Below are positions 38,115-49,140 of a DNA stretch of 64,000 nucleotides, one piece after another. Source of the stretch: Sequoia sempervirens (Eukaryota > Streptophyta > Pinopsida > Cupressales > Cupressaceae); the NCBI GenBank assembly GCA_007258455.2, contig VDFB02018507.1:310001-374000 (forward strand). The letters are read 5' to 3'. Every line of letters begins with the position of its first letter. The stretch's first letter is position 1. The position numbers were made by a program, and so were the translations under genes. The notes under the pieces were generated by a model, which made no database searches, had not been told where the DNA came from, and saw only the letters and a list, made by a program, of their open reading frames with translations.

Positions 38115-38821
38115 TGTTGGTGTACGTTTTATCATCCACCGAACACACAAAATAAAATGTTCAGAGACACTCTATCCTCTCTTGAAAAACCACCGCGTAT
38201 GCTAAGATTGCGAGAAGATCATATGGCGATTCCAAGGTTTCTTTTGTCAGGTCTTGACGTGTGGACAAGCTCAATGGGCGTTGTGATTTGCTGGTAATAC
38301 ACAAAGGGACTTACGTTAAAGAATTCTTCACGAGTTTGGGACTTAGGCGGATTTATCATTAAAAGCTTCTTCAATTGGGACTTTCAATGTGGATCTCGAA
38401 AAATAGCAAAAGGATAAAGGTTTAGGGGATCTATTCTACGCCTAGGAATTTAAGAGACAGTAAAGATCTGGTGAAAGGGATAACCACGCTTTGTTTCGCC
38501 TCCCTAGGACAACTACGCAAAGTGGGTGCAATCTTCAAGGGGGTGATTATAGTTTTCAAATCTTGAATGAGACCGAAGTTAAGCTTCCACAATTACAAGC
38601 TCAGGCTAACTTTACGCATCGAATGCAAATCATCCATTCGAAGAAAGTATGAGCAATATTTCACCATTGAATCTATACGATCAATCTCGCATTCACTTAA
38701 CCGATATTCAAAACAAATTCTATTTAACTTAATTCTAACTCTAATCTATGGTAGAAGAAGCTATGCAACCTTGCTTACTACTTGACAATAAAAGTTATTC
38801 AAAGCAAATCATGCATAAGAG

Positions 38822-38832
38822 CTTTTATTATT
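38822..38832 (-). terminator. Poly(A) signal of LTR A
   Basis: On the minus strand CCAATAATAAAAGC lies about 75 bp downstream of the TATA box, in the R position of the LTR. Confidence 0.45.
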
Positions 38833-38897
38833 GGAAATAATCTCAATGCAACAATTTCATACACTATCTCCACACAAATGAAAGTGAGAGATCACCA

Positions 38898-38910
38898 GTT
38901 TAAATAGAGT
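38898..38910 (-). promoter_or_regulatory. TATA box of LTR A
   Basis: The minus strand reads CTCTATTTAAACTGG here. It lies 150 bp downstream of the end of the internal reading frame and marks the expected U3/R boundary. Confidence 0.55.
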
Positions 38911-39057
38911 TTTCAAAATGAAATGAAGGGCCAAGATTAAATCAACATCAATGGCCAAGATTACAACTCAACCCTAATTAGGGTTGCCCAAAATAACATC
39001 AGTTAACAATTAGTAAACAAGTAGTAACAAGCAGTGAAGTGGCAGTTGGAGCTATCT

Positions 39058-42000
39058 TCAAGGAGAGGCGTCCCTATCTTCTTGGGCAGCATTGTGCTCG
39101 ATGAATCTGGACACTACTGTGACGACTTCCTCCATCGTGACTGGCGGCAGCATGCTAATCCTGAATTCAAGTCCATCCAAGTCTTCAGCACATTTGGCGA
39201 AGGTGCTCTCCCAAATCCGCCTCCTGCCTCACAAAATCATTCCGGATGGCCAAGAGATTTGCCACTTTTACGAAATCCTGTCTCATAATTGGTCCAGTAG
39301 CAGAGAAGAAAACCTCTTGAACCTTATGTTTCAACCTCTCCAGCTGCATGCCGTTTTCCGGACAATCTCATGGTCAAACACATCTGTAGCTGTCATATAA
39401 ATTTTCTCCTGGATTTCTTTTACTTGCTCTTCAACTCTGAACCCGTCCGCTTTCGCCCTCTCTAGAATCTCTCTCCATATTGTCACTGCCCAAAGCCAAT
39501 GGTGAAAATCATAAGCTGCTCCTGCAGCAATCACCTTTCTTTCAACCAATTCTTCTCTTGGAACTCCCTTCAGGACTTTGAGGCATGGAATGAGCCTTTC
39601 CTGAATGTCTGGAAGGTTGTCCCAAGTTTCTGCCATATCATCCAACCTAGAAAGAAAAGAAGAAGTTTGCCTGTAGGCAAGTGCCAATTTCTCCATGAAC
39701 GAGGCTGCTTTCGTGCCCTCGCTTATCATCCATTCCTGAACCTCCTTGGCTGTGACCATCCCTTGCTCTACATCCTTGGCTATTTCCTGTGAGGGATTAA
39801 GGAGAGGAGGAGCTACTGCATCACCCTGATTGAGTGGCTGGGCCAGATGCCGTATGTACTCCTTCAGGCGTTCAACTTCCCTTTTATATTCCTTCTTTTT
39901 CGCCACTTCTTTTTCCAGTCTCGCCTTGACAGTTGAGACAGAATTATCTAGTTCCTCCACTTCCTAACCTTTTGTGGTTGGGCCAAGATCTATAGTGGTT
40001 ATGGTGTACTCTTGAGGAGTGATCTCATCTTGTGGCTTATCCACTATAGGTACTGCGATATGTATGGAACGGCTGCCGGCCTCATCCCTCGGAATAGTAG
40101 AAAATTTCTTTGCAGGCTTCTTAATAGCAACCTGTTCCAACCTTGCCAAGAAATCCGCAGTATCATCTTCCTCTTGGGCTTCTACTGGTGCTTGAATCTT
40201 CATCCTCTCTATCAGCCAATCCGGAATGGTAGGCTGCTCAATGCCATCTTCCTCTTGAACGTTCTCTTCATTGGGAACATCCAAGACTCCTCTGAGGGCG
40301 GAAATCATTCCCTCTTCGAAGTCATCATTTTGGACTTCCATCTCATTATCTGAACCTAATATTTCTATGCCCGTAGGTGATGAGGGCTCATCGTCATCCA
40401 GCTGAATAGGCTCATTGTTCTCTTCTTGAACTTTAGAAGGTCTCATCATTTCGGCCAAGGATTCATCTGCGGTGGCCACCAGTTCATCAATATTCCGAGA
40501 TGCCGCGGAGCGAGATGGTTCTCCCCTCTGTCTTTTCTGAACAGGCTCTATACTTGGAACTACTTCCTTCCTCTTCTCTCCAATCTCAACCAAATCTTGA
40601 TGGGATGCGCCAGCATTGGAGGAGTACGACTCCGACTTACTCAGTAAATCATACGTGAGCGTTATTCTTTTCTGTCTCATCTCCTGGACATGATGGTCGA
40701 CCCACCACTGAGAGTACTTGGTCACTGGTCTCATCAAGGTTGCTAAATCCGAATGCTCAGGCTCTGACCACTTTACGGGGGGAAGAGGTCGACTCTCCTC
40801 GAAGCGTGGCTGGACATAATTCCCATCGTCCTGTAATTGATCAGGCACCTGACAAAGTTCGATTGCCCTCATGAAGTCTATTGGCATTCTATACCATAAT
40901 CTTCTCCTGACCTCATATTCATCAGCGACGTTCGCCCATAAGTCCTCTAGTTCCACTCTGTGCTTCTACCTTCTCCCATCCACTGTCCGGATATGATGAT
41001 GTGGGTCAAAATTGGCCTTGGACTTATAGGTTGTGAACGGGTACCACTGGATTTCCAACCTGGTGCTCTCAGCTGCCTGCGTTGACGGACAGGATTCTAA
41101 CATATTCCTGATGAAGAATGGGAATGTAATAGCCGCCTTCTTAGTCGGCCTTTGGATGTTTTGATATTCTTCCAGCTGCCTCAGGACTTCAAGCAGGATC
41201 ATCCGATTTGTTGGATAGATGGGCAACTTATAGGGATTTCCAGTAAATCCCTGGATCCTGACATACGTAAATTTTGGAAACTGGATGAACCAGGATCCGT
41301 ATTTACTGATCAAACTCTTTGCCTCATGACTCAGCCTTTGATGCACTCCTCGAAGTATTCTGGTGATATACATTAAGAAGGCATCGTGCACCCTCCTGAA
41401 ATGAGATTTCTCCCTCAGCTGGAGTTGTGGGTAGCAATCATAAGGTCTGAGTTCATTTTCTCCGTTGCCAACTTTGCCTTTGCAAACTAGTCCTGGGTAT
41501 TTATATGACCTGGCCAATAAATAGACAATATACGAGCTCATGTGAAAAGACTTAGTCTTTTCCAAATTGACCAACTGCTTGTGAAGATTGTTACTTATCA
41601 TTCGAGACCAGTTGAACATTTTTACGCCAGAAGTGATTTCATCTATAAAGTAATACATCCAATTTTCAAAATATGCACCTTGTGGGTTGCCAGCTATTCT
41701 GTTCAGCATCAAAATGATGTCCCCATAGTCTTCTTTAAAGTCTGTCCGGCGTGGCCTCTTAGGCATCTTCTTTATTGACGTTTTAGGCTTCTCCAACCAT
41801 GCCTTATTAATATTTGTGGCGCATAAGTCTGACTGGCTGTCATACAATCCCTTGGCTTCCTCCTTGGTTTTGTAGGTGGTACGGGAATGTGCTGGGATGC
41901 CAAATGTCTCCTGTATGGCTACCTCGCCTATGTGAGCCAGAATTCTGCTGTAAGGTGCAATAATTTGTCTCTTCTGAGCATCGTAGTGGATAGCACATTC

Positions 42001-42258
42001 TACCATTAATTCAACACAATCCATCGCAGGCGGGAATCCAGCTACCTGAAAAATTCTATTTCTCACCATTCATCTGGCAATTGGTGTCGGAAGTTTGTCT
42101 TGTCCATATACTCTTTTCTTGAACTCTATGAAGTCAACATGTCCCAGATTAGTGTCTGCGACATTTTTCCACTTTGAATTTATTTTCGACTCTCGCTGTG
42201 TGCCTTTGTTGGCGAACTTCATTGGCACCTTCTTTGACGATTCTTCTGCCGTGGTCAT
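39058..42258 (-). pseudogene. 1,066-codon reading frame inside the U3 of LTR A
   Basis: From ATG 42,258 (MTTAEESSKKVPMKFANKG) one frame runs to the stop at 39,058 with no frameshift. It is broken by in-frame stops at 42,070 (TGA), 40,966 (TAG), 39,964 (TAG), 39,331, 39,283 (both TGA), 39,268 (TAA) and 39,229 (TGA). The N-terminal ~370 residues form a folded-looking region (IGEVAIQETFGIP, NWMYYFIDEI, FNWSRMISNNLHKQL). A long acidic, disordered middle contains KRQRGEPSR, a possible nuclear signal, followed by a coiled coil (VEELDNSVSTVKARLEKEV) and a C-terminal helical part. There are no protease, RT, RNase H or integrase motifs. The sequence just upstream, GACTGCAG, could be a splice acceptor. 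I do not recognise a named family. Confidence 0.7.
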
Positions 42259-42341
42259 CAACCTGCAGTCAAAAATATTAACATTAATATGGAGACTTTT
42301 TAAAATAATTTATTTTCGTGCCTTGTGTTCGAATATTTTAC

Positions 42342-42349
42342 TTTCAGCT
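42342..42349. repeat. hAT target-site duplication, left
   Basis: TTTCAGCT, identical to 46,430-46,437. An 8-bp TSD is the hallmark of hAT transposons. Confidence 0.92.
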
Positions 42350-42420
42350 CTAAGTTACCGGAATCGGCCCTTTACCCTGCCGATTCCGGGTACGGGTACG
42401 TGCCAAAACGGAGTCGGCTT
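42350..42420. repeat. hAT 5' terminal inverted repeat and subterminal motifs
   Basis: CTAAGTTACCG is followed by CGGGTACGGGTACGTGCC. The GGTACG words mirror the CGTACCC cluster at the other end and are likely transposase-binding sites, by analogy with other hAT elements. Confidence 0.75.
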
Positions 42421-42589
42421 GGAAACCCTGCGGATTCGGTCAGGGTACAGATTTTTTTCCCAAAAAACGCGACCACGAATTTACACGTTTTTACTTCGAA
42501 TCCCGCCGTTTTTTCGTGATGTGGCATTCTAAATCCGATTCGGGCGGAGTTTCCCAAAACTTTTTGCGAGATTTCAGAATCGTCAAAGC

Positions 42590-42906
42590 TAAAAAAACCC
42601 TAAGATATTTTCATTATTTTCCGCCGCTCGTTTTGCTTGGTGCTTTCGGCGCTCGTTTTGCTTGGTCGTTTTGCGTCTTTGAGGAAGATACGTTTGTCCG
42701 TCGCCATTCAGATTGTCCGTCCGCCATTCAAACACAGGCAAGGAGAAATCGCTGTAGTCGTGCAAGGAGAAATAGACTCCGTTCAAAGAAAACACAGGGA
42801 AATCGCTAAGGCCGTCGGCGTCGACTGATAAAGAAATTTTCCGCCATTTTCGTCCTCATTTTCCTGCGCGCGGATTTCCTTCGCCGTTTTTGTCCGCCAT
42901 TACCAG
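42590..42906 (+). promoter_or_regulatory. CpG-rich 5' leader of the hAT transposase gene
   Basis: G+C and CpG content rise sharply here (GCCGTCGGCGTCGACTG, CGCGCGGATTTCC) against a very A+T-rich background. The segment ends CCAG before GTATTTTT at 42,907, a plausible donor. The acceptor ATTTTAG at 43,575-43,581 would remove a 675-bp A+T-rich intron eight bases before the ATG. Promoter and first exon boundaries are inferred. Confidence 0.5.
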
Positions 42907-43589
42907 GTATTTTTCAAGCTTTTAACCTTTAATTTAATTCGAAATTTATATTTTATAATGTTTTGGGTTTTTATTTTTAATTTTAATACTGTTTTTGTTT
43001 TATAATTTATATGATAAAAATCATAATACTAATAAATAATATAATATTGTTTTTATAAAATACAAATTTATAATATATATTATAATATAAATATATTAAT
43101 ACAGAGTTTTATTTTAATTATTTAGTATTAAGTTTTAGCAAATATTTATTATAATATTATTTATTATTTAACATTTAACATTTATAATTTTATTATATAT
43201 ATAATATAAATAATTAAATTTATTTTAGTATTTTAATTTAATTCAATTTTAAAGTTTAAAGTTTAAATCTTAAAATAATATTTAATATAAATCTAGTTAT
43301 TATTTTGTATATTTAACGTTAAAATTTATTTATGTTACTATTTTTTATTTTAATAAATAATAATCAATAATTTAAAATTATAATTATAAATATAAATTAT
43401 TAAATTGTAATTATATTAATTAGTAATTACATATTAAATGTTTATTAATTTAATTGTAATTTTTGGTAATAAATATCGAAGTATGTTCCATTTAAATTTT
43501 AATGTTGATATCCAAACCTGCATTATATTTTTTTAACTTTTATTGTTCAATATTCAATAACTATTTTTTGAATTATTTTAGGAAATATA

Positions 43590-44738
43590 ATGGCAGCCAG
43601 TGCTACTTCTATTGGTGGACCCACCTTTAAAACCGACGCAAATTCACCTCTATGGAAATATGTACAAATAATACAACAAGTTAAAGGGGGAGGAACATTT
43701 GTTTGGATATGCAGTCATTGTAAAGTTCAGTATACCAGCTCATACAGTCGTGTGAAATGCCATTTATGTGCCATTCCTAGACAAGGAATCAATGTATGTA
43801 AAGGAGAAAATGGTGAAGCGTTACATCCTCGCAAAGTAGCAGCATATATTAAAGAGCAAGAGGAAGCAGATGCAAGAGTTGGTCATGCCACAAACCATCC
43901 TTTGCTGAGAGGAAGAGGAAGTGGAAGGGGATCAAAGAGGCCTCCTCCTTCTCCAACACATGGTGACTTTGATGATATTGTAGTAGAGAGCCACCCATTT
44001 TTGGGTAGAAGTGAAGATGATCCTGTTGGTGTGAAGAGAAGCAAGGGGCCATTAGAAAGAGCATTTAAGCTTGAAGCTAGAGAGGTTGCAGATCAAGCTG
44101 TTGCAAGATGTCTATATGCAAACGGTTTGGCATTTAATGTTGTAAGATCACCATATTGGCAAGATATGTTGAGAAAGGCAAGTGGCTGTCCACAAGGTTA
44201 CACAGGGCCAGGTTATGAGAAGGTGCGTACCACCTTACTAGCAAAGGAGGTAAAAGGCATAAACAATGCATTGAGTCCCATTAGAAATTCATGGAAAAAA
44301 ACAGGGGTGTCAATTATTTCTGATGGATGGAAGGATGCCAAAAACCGGCCATTAATCAATGTGATTGCAGTGTGCCCTAAAGGGGCAATGTTTTTGAAAG
44401 CTGTGGATTGTGAAGGACAAGTGAAGGATGCACAATTTATTGCTAACATCCTTATACAGTGCATTCAGGATGTGGGTCCTGAAAATGTTGTTCAAGTAAT
44501 AACAGACAATGCAAAGAATTGTAGAGCTGCAGGTATGTTGATTGAGACACGATTTGAGCACATATTTTGGACACCTTGTGCTGTTCACTCTCTCAACCTC
44601 ATGCTACAAAAGTTGGGTGCGAAAATAAATTGGATCAAACAAATGTATGCTGAAGCTAAAGAGATCCAAATGTTCATCACAAACCATCAAATGTCACAAG
44701 CCATTTTTAGATCATTTTCAGCATTGGAGTTGTTGAAG
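43590..44738 (+). CDS. hAT transposase, coding exon 1 (BED finger and catalytic core)
   Basis: ATG 43,590 opens 383 codons without a stop, ending LELLK before GTAATT. An N-terminal BED-type zinc finger has CSHC, then H and C in KCHLCAIPRQGINVC (residues about 46-78). A DUF659-type region follows, with the likely catalytic aspartates in SIISDGWKD and QVITDNAKNC, then the conserved CxxH of PCAVHSLNLM (about residues 225-345). The enzyme would bind the element ends and cut and rejoin DNA in the nucleus. The exon ends in phase 0. Confidence 0.92.
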
Positions 44739-44856
44739 GTAATTGAAACACTTCAACTTTTAAATTTTACATTTCACTTTAGTAATTACTAATTTATTTT
44801 TTAAACTCAAGCATGTCTTCTTTATATTTTAATTTTACTTTTAAATATTTGAATAG

Positions 44857-45555
44857 GTTGCCGAAACCAGATTTGCATCGAACACGATTGTCTTGAGGCG
44901 ACTTGTGAAGGTGCGGGGGGCACTTTCTAGCATGGTTATCAGTCAAAGTTGGTCCCTATGGAGGCAATCCAATACTGAAAGGGCAACAAATGTAAAACAA
45001 ATGATCTTAGATGACATATGGTGGGAACGAGCAGAATATCTTCTTAGATTCACGGAGCCCATCATGAGTATGATCCGTTTTACTGACATGGATAAGCCAT
45101 GTTTGGGAGAGGTATATGATGGCATTGATACAATGATCGAGCAAATGAAAATCATCATCAACGAAAAAGAGCAAGATCCTGAAGAAACTTTCTTCAAAGA
45201 GGTGCAAACAATTTGTGTTGAACGGTGGAACAAAATGACCACCCCACTACATCTTCTTGCATTTGCATTGACTCCTAAATTTTATAGTGATGAGATTCTT
45301 GCTTTGCCATCAAGAGTGCAGCCATATTCAGATCAAGAAGTTGGTGTGGGGTGTATGAAATCACTGAGTAGACTCTTCTCCGATCAAGAAATGGAGTGTT
45401 TAGTTAGAGATGAGTTTGCTGATTTTGTAGCTGGCGAAAATCAAAGTATTGCTGCTTCACGTGACAAGTATAGAATGGATGCTCATTCTTGGTGGTATAT
45501 CAATGGCTTTACAACACCACATCTCCAAACTCTTGCAATCAAAGTTTTATCGCAA
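44857..45555 (+). CDS. hAT transposase, coding exon 2 (insertion domain)
   Basis: After TTTGAATAG at 44,856 the frame reads VAETRFASNTIVLRRLVKV and on for 233 codons to LSQ before GTAAGT, with no stop. The pattern WWERAEYLLRFTEPI and the following helices are those of the helical insertion between the catalytic residues of plant hAT transposases. The third acidic catalytic residue should lie in this part, but I cannot assign it with certainty. Both exon ends are in phase 0. Confidence 0.9.
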
Positions 45556-45700
45556 GTAAGTTGCTTAGTTTTTATTGCACTCTCTAAAATTCTAAATTTA
45601 TATTGTTTACTATTTTTAAAATAATAAAATGGTTAACTTCAAATTTAAAGTTTGATTTACAATTTTATAATTATAAGTTCCTCTCACTTTATTTCAATAG

Positions 45701-46084
45701 GTTGCTAGTTCCTCTTCAGCTGAGCGAAATTGGAGTACATACTCATTTATACACTCAGTAAAACGCAACCGATTGGCAGCAAGTAAGGCAGAAGAGCTTG
45801 TTTATGTGCATTCCAACTTGCGCCTTCTTACTCATAAAAAGAATGAGTATAAGGAAGGAGGCACGAGGTTGTGGGATGTAGATCCAGAGCGAACTGATTT
45901 GGATTTTTCAGCTGCCACACAATCTTTACTTTCTGTGGAGTCGAATATCCAACGTGCTTCCAGTGCAAGTGCTAGTGGGGCTGCATGTGGTTCTACTGAT
46001 TTACCTACATCATCTAATGACAATGTCTATGATGATGTTGATCTTAATCTTCCTGGAGACCCATATGATGCCGTAGACCATTAA
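45701..46084 (+). CDS. hAT transposase, coding exon 3 (dimerisation domain)
   Basis: After TTTCAATAG at 45,700 the frame reads VASSSSAERNWSTYSFIHS, the signature of the hAT C-terminal dimerisation domain, then a serine- and acid-rich tail to TAA at 46,082. The exon adds 127 residues, so the whole transposase is 743 aa, a normal length for the family. Confidence 0.92.
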   Translation, partial: VASSSSAERNWSTYSFIHSVKRNRLAASKAEELVYVHSNLRLLTHKKNEYKEGGTRLWDVDPERTDLDFSAATQSLLSVESNIQRASSASASGAACGSTDLPTSSNDNVYDDVDLNLPGDPYDAVDH

Positions 46085-46334
46085 TTGTATTATTTTGTTT
46101 TAAATGTTGAACCAATGAACAATGAATTCAATATAATTATATACCTATCGTAACATTCAAGTTTTGAAAAATTGATATCAAATTAATTTAGTATAATTGT
46201 ATTTTGGATTTCTTATATTTATGGTAGATCTAAGTTTTGTTTAGCATATGCATGATATGTGGTATTCTAAATTTAATTCTTGTTTTTACTTTTTAGGCTG
46301 CAAATATGTCTATAACTATGATTTTTATATGTTT

Positions 46335-46429
46335 TATGTACGGACGTACCCAGACGTACCCACACCAAAAAAAAAAAAAAGCCGTACCAGCGTAACGTAC
46401 CCGTACCCGTACCCTATTCGGTAACTTAG
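46335..46429. repeat. hAT 3' subterminal CGTACCC cluster and inverted repeat
   Basis: CGTACCC or a close variant occurs about six times in the last 95 bp, with a run of A between two groups. It ends CGGTAACTTAG, the reverse complement of the left terminus. Confidence 0.8.
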
Positions 46430-46437
46430 TTTCAGCT
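46430..46437. repeat. hAT target-site duplication, right
   Basis: TTTCAGCT, exact partner of 42,342-42,349. Confidence 0.92.
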
Positions 46438-47359
46438 TATTAAATAATTAAACTTCTGCGAAAAAGCAAGCTGAAAGTAAATGATTTAAATTGAAATTTG
46501 GCCAGAGCTTAGCTAAGAGAAAAAAGACAGAAGGAGAATGGCAAATTTATCCAATTGAACTTCAAACCTCAGGAAAGAACTTCCGGCTGCAGATTAGATT
46601 TAAACTTTGAGGATTTAATCAAAGAGCAAGTGACAAAGTGCACCTCTCTTGCACAAAAATTCAACTTTCAGCAAATAAATCTTTTCCTTCTTCGAGAAAA
46701 ATTCTTCTTCAGTATAAAATTATTCCTTCCTTTGAGAAAATCAATCTTGCCTGCAGAAAGATTGATCGTCTTAGAATCTCGAGAGATTAACTTCTCTTCA
46801 GCTGTGTCTGTGAAAAATGAGTTGCTGAAACTCATTATAATGCTGAAGAACTTGATTTGTTTTAGCAACTGCCTTCTTCTCTCTCGATCTCAATTTGTTT
46901 TCTCTTCTTCATATAGGCAAGTTTCCATTATTTTTCGAAAAAAATCCATGGCGATCTTATCCAGGCAAATCTCTTTGATTTTCAAAAATTCGACTTTTGC
47001 TTAGATGTTTATCTTTAATTCTCGAATTTTTGAAAAAAAACATTAAATGTCTAATTAAATTCGATTTTTCCAAGTTTTAAATCATTGGCGAATTTAATTT
47101 TGACTATTGGATTTTATCTTTGTCCAGCGCAATTTATTTTCCTCCGATACACGTCTGGCGTTTCAAATTTCTGAGTATTTGGAAATAAAATATTAAAATA
47201 TTTTAATTTATTTCCAACCCGTTCGTGTTGGACCCATGGTTGATTTTTCTCCTTTTTTCCTTGGCTAAAAGTTTATTCTCCAAATTTACTTCGATTTTCG
47301 TCTAGCGAAGTCAAACTTTTAGCCATTCGTCGACAATTGTTACGCCAAATCCTTATTTT

Positions 47360-48200
47360 CTCCTGCCATGGCGGACTTTGAATTGTGCTGGGCACATTTT
47401 CTTATGCCAAAATCAATTTTCCTCTTGGTCGGACGAATTTCTCTAGGCAAAGTCTGTGTTTGGACGTCTCCCTTAGGCAAAATTCTATGATACTTAAACA
47501 AATTTCAACCTCTTTTACCCAAGGGCGGATTTTCTTGCCTCTTTGCCATGTGCATTTTCCTCTGTATACTTGGCTATCTTCGTCAACTTTTCTCTAGACA
47601 TCCAGACTTAGGCGAATTTTTAACCTTCCTTCTCTTTTCATGCTAGGCGGACTTCACATTTCCTTTGCCATGGCCTAGGCGAACTTCCCCAAGTCTTTTC
47701 CATCTTCCATCAAGGTATGGCAGACTTTCTCAAGCATTTGCCTTTCACACTTAGCCAAAATTTGCATTTCTCCCCTTTAAAACATTAAAATACTTAGCCA
47801 AAATTTCAATTTTCCCTCCTTTTAGGCCTCTATACTTGGGCAATTTTCGGATTTTCCCTTCAAGGCACCAAACACTTAGTAAAATTTTCAATTTTTCTCC
47901 TTCCTTATGCCTAGGCGGACTTCCCAAGCATTTTTCCAAGTCAAGTGCGGACTTTCTAAGTGCTTTGCCATCCTCCTCAAGGCTTGGGCGGACTTTCCAC
48001 ATACCTTGCCAAAGCTGGGCGGAGTTTGGAAGGGTCTTGCCAAGTTGGGGCGGACTTTAGGCATGTCTTGCCAAGTCCCTTATTTTAAGGGCCAACCTCA
48101 TACTTCATGTTATTTTCCTTTTGACTAAGACAAGGCGGACTTGCAAGGGTCTTTGCCATTTCTCTCCAAGGCATGGCGGACTTCATACTTCTTTTGTTCT
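47360..48200 (-). repeat. Clustered AAGTCCGCC motif repeats in the U3 of LTR A
   Basis: On the minus strand AAGTCCGCC or a close variant recurs at least ten times, near 47,369, 47,523, 47,646, 47,912, 47,946, 47,988, 48,017, 48,050, 48,133 and 48,175 (plus-strand GGCGGACTT). Most are followed by TTGGCAAG-like sequence. In the densest part the spacing is about 27-42 bp. They sit far upstream of the TATA box and could be enhancer-like repeats of the LTR; this is inference. Confidence 0.65.
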
Positions 48201-48863
48201 GTCCCTTAAAAGTAGGGCCGACCTCATTCATGGCTGAGCATGTTGCTTGATGGCGAATTTTCCAGACTTAGACAAAATTTTGTCATAAACTTCATGCCCT
48301 TTGGTTGATTTCCCTTATGATTTTGACTGATTTTTCAATGATTTTTCCAGATTTTTCACGCTTTTTAGGTTGATTTTCTCAGATTTTTGACTGATTTTTA
48401 CTTGATTTTTCGATTTTCACCTTGATTTTTCAATGATTTTTCTGATTTTTTGGTTGATTTTTGGATCTAAATATGGAAAGTTGACTTGCTGACCAGGGTT
48501 GACTTTCTAAAAATAGAAAAAGCAAAATCCCTAAAAAATGGGGAACCCCGTTTGGTCCAAAAATGCCAAAAATGAAAAAATGAAAAAGCAAAAAAGCAGA
48601 TTCCCTAAAAAATAGGAAGTGTCAGAATTGGCCCAAAGCACAGGCGATCCTTGTCTCTCGGGCCTTCTGAGCACTTCTGTGACGTTTAGGCACTGATTCA
48701 AGCATGGATTATTGACTTGGCTCAGATGACTCTCAGAAGACTAACTTGAAACTTTGAAAGTGATGACCTCATGAAACCGTTGCAAGGAGACAAAACCCTA
48801 AAAACTAGCAGACTACTGGGGGTCCCCATTTGCGATGGGGCGATGTGTGAAAAGGTCACAACA

Positions 48864-48868
48864 CTTCC
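48864..48868. repeat. TSD of giant LTR A, right
   Basis: CTTCC, partner of CTTCT at 38,110-38,114 with one mismatch. Confidence 0.6.
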
Positions 48869-49140
48869 TAAGTTCCTAGTATCAAACATTTGGGGGATTG
48901 CAAAAACATACAGCCAGCCCCAATATATTTGAGACTGAGCAGGCCAGCCAAGTTGATTTACTATATACTATTTAGAGTAACCTCTCAGTGCTTCCTTTTG
49001 AATTGCAGGTGACAATGTACATTTTGACCTATAGGTTTATCATTTATGATGTGATAAATCATTTTCTTTCTTAGGATTTATCAGGCTTTTTCACGTATTG
49101 AAATATTTCCAATATTAACCTTGAGATATCTCTTAGCCCA
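48869..49140 (+). repeat. Segment duplication, copy 1, right part
   Basis: The sequence resumes similarity to copy 2 at about 59,784 (ACATTTGGGGGATTG against ACATTTAAGGGATTG) and continues to about 60,049. Together with 36,475-38,114 it reconstructs the pre-insertion segment. Confidence 0.8.

Larger units (their letters stand above)
42350..46429 (+). mobile_element. hAT-superfamily DNA transposon, apparently intact and autonomous
   Basis: The 4,080-bp element has an identical 8-bp TSD on both sides and 11-bp perfect terminal inverted repeats (CTAAGTTACCG). Subterminal GGTACGGGTACG/CGTACCC words are repeated at both ends. It encodes a complete BED-type transposase in three coding exons with canonical GT-AG introns. 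A 5' exon rich in CpG (42,590-42,906) is followed by an A+T-rich intron. It sits inside giant LTR A, so it is younger than that LTR. Identical TSDs and an uninterrupted reading frame suggest recent insertion. Confidence 0.93.
38115..48863 (-). mobile_element. Giant solo LTR A, interrupted by a hAT
   Basis: The insertion starts TGTTGGTGTACG and ends GGTCACAACA on the plus strand, so on the minus strand it runs TGTTGTGACC...CACCAACA, with TG..CA ends and a TGTTG/CAACA inverted repeat. Without the hAT and its TSD copy it is about 6.66 kb. It contains neither a second LTR start nor a second LTR end, and no gag-pol domains. A TATA box and poly(A) signal occur once, about 770 bp from the 3' end, giving a U3-R-U5 order. 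I read it as a single LTR left after recombination. The alternative is a non-autonomous element that lost most of one LTR. Confidence 0.65.

Noticed and set aside
46555..47004. 149-codon open frame
   Set aside because: Low-complexity F/L/S/K sequence within the U3 of LTR A; no coding signature.
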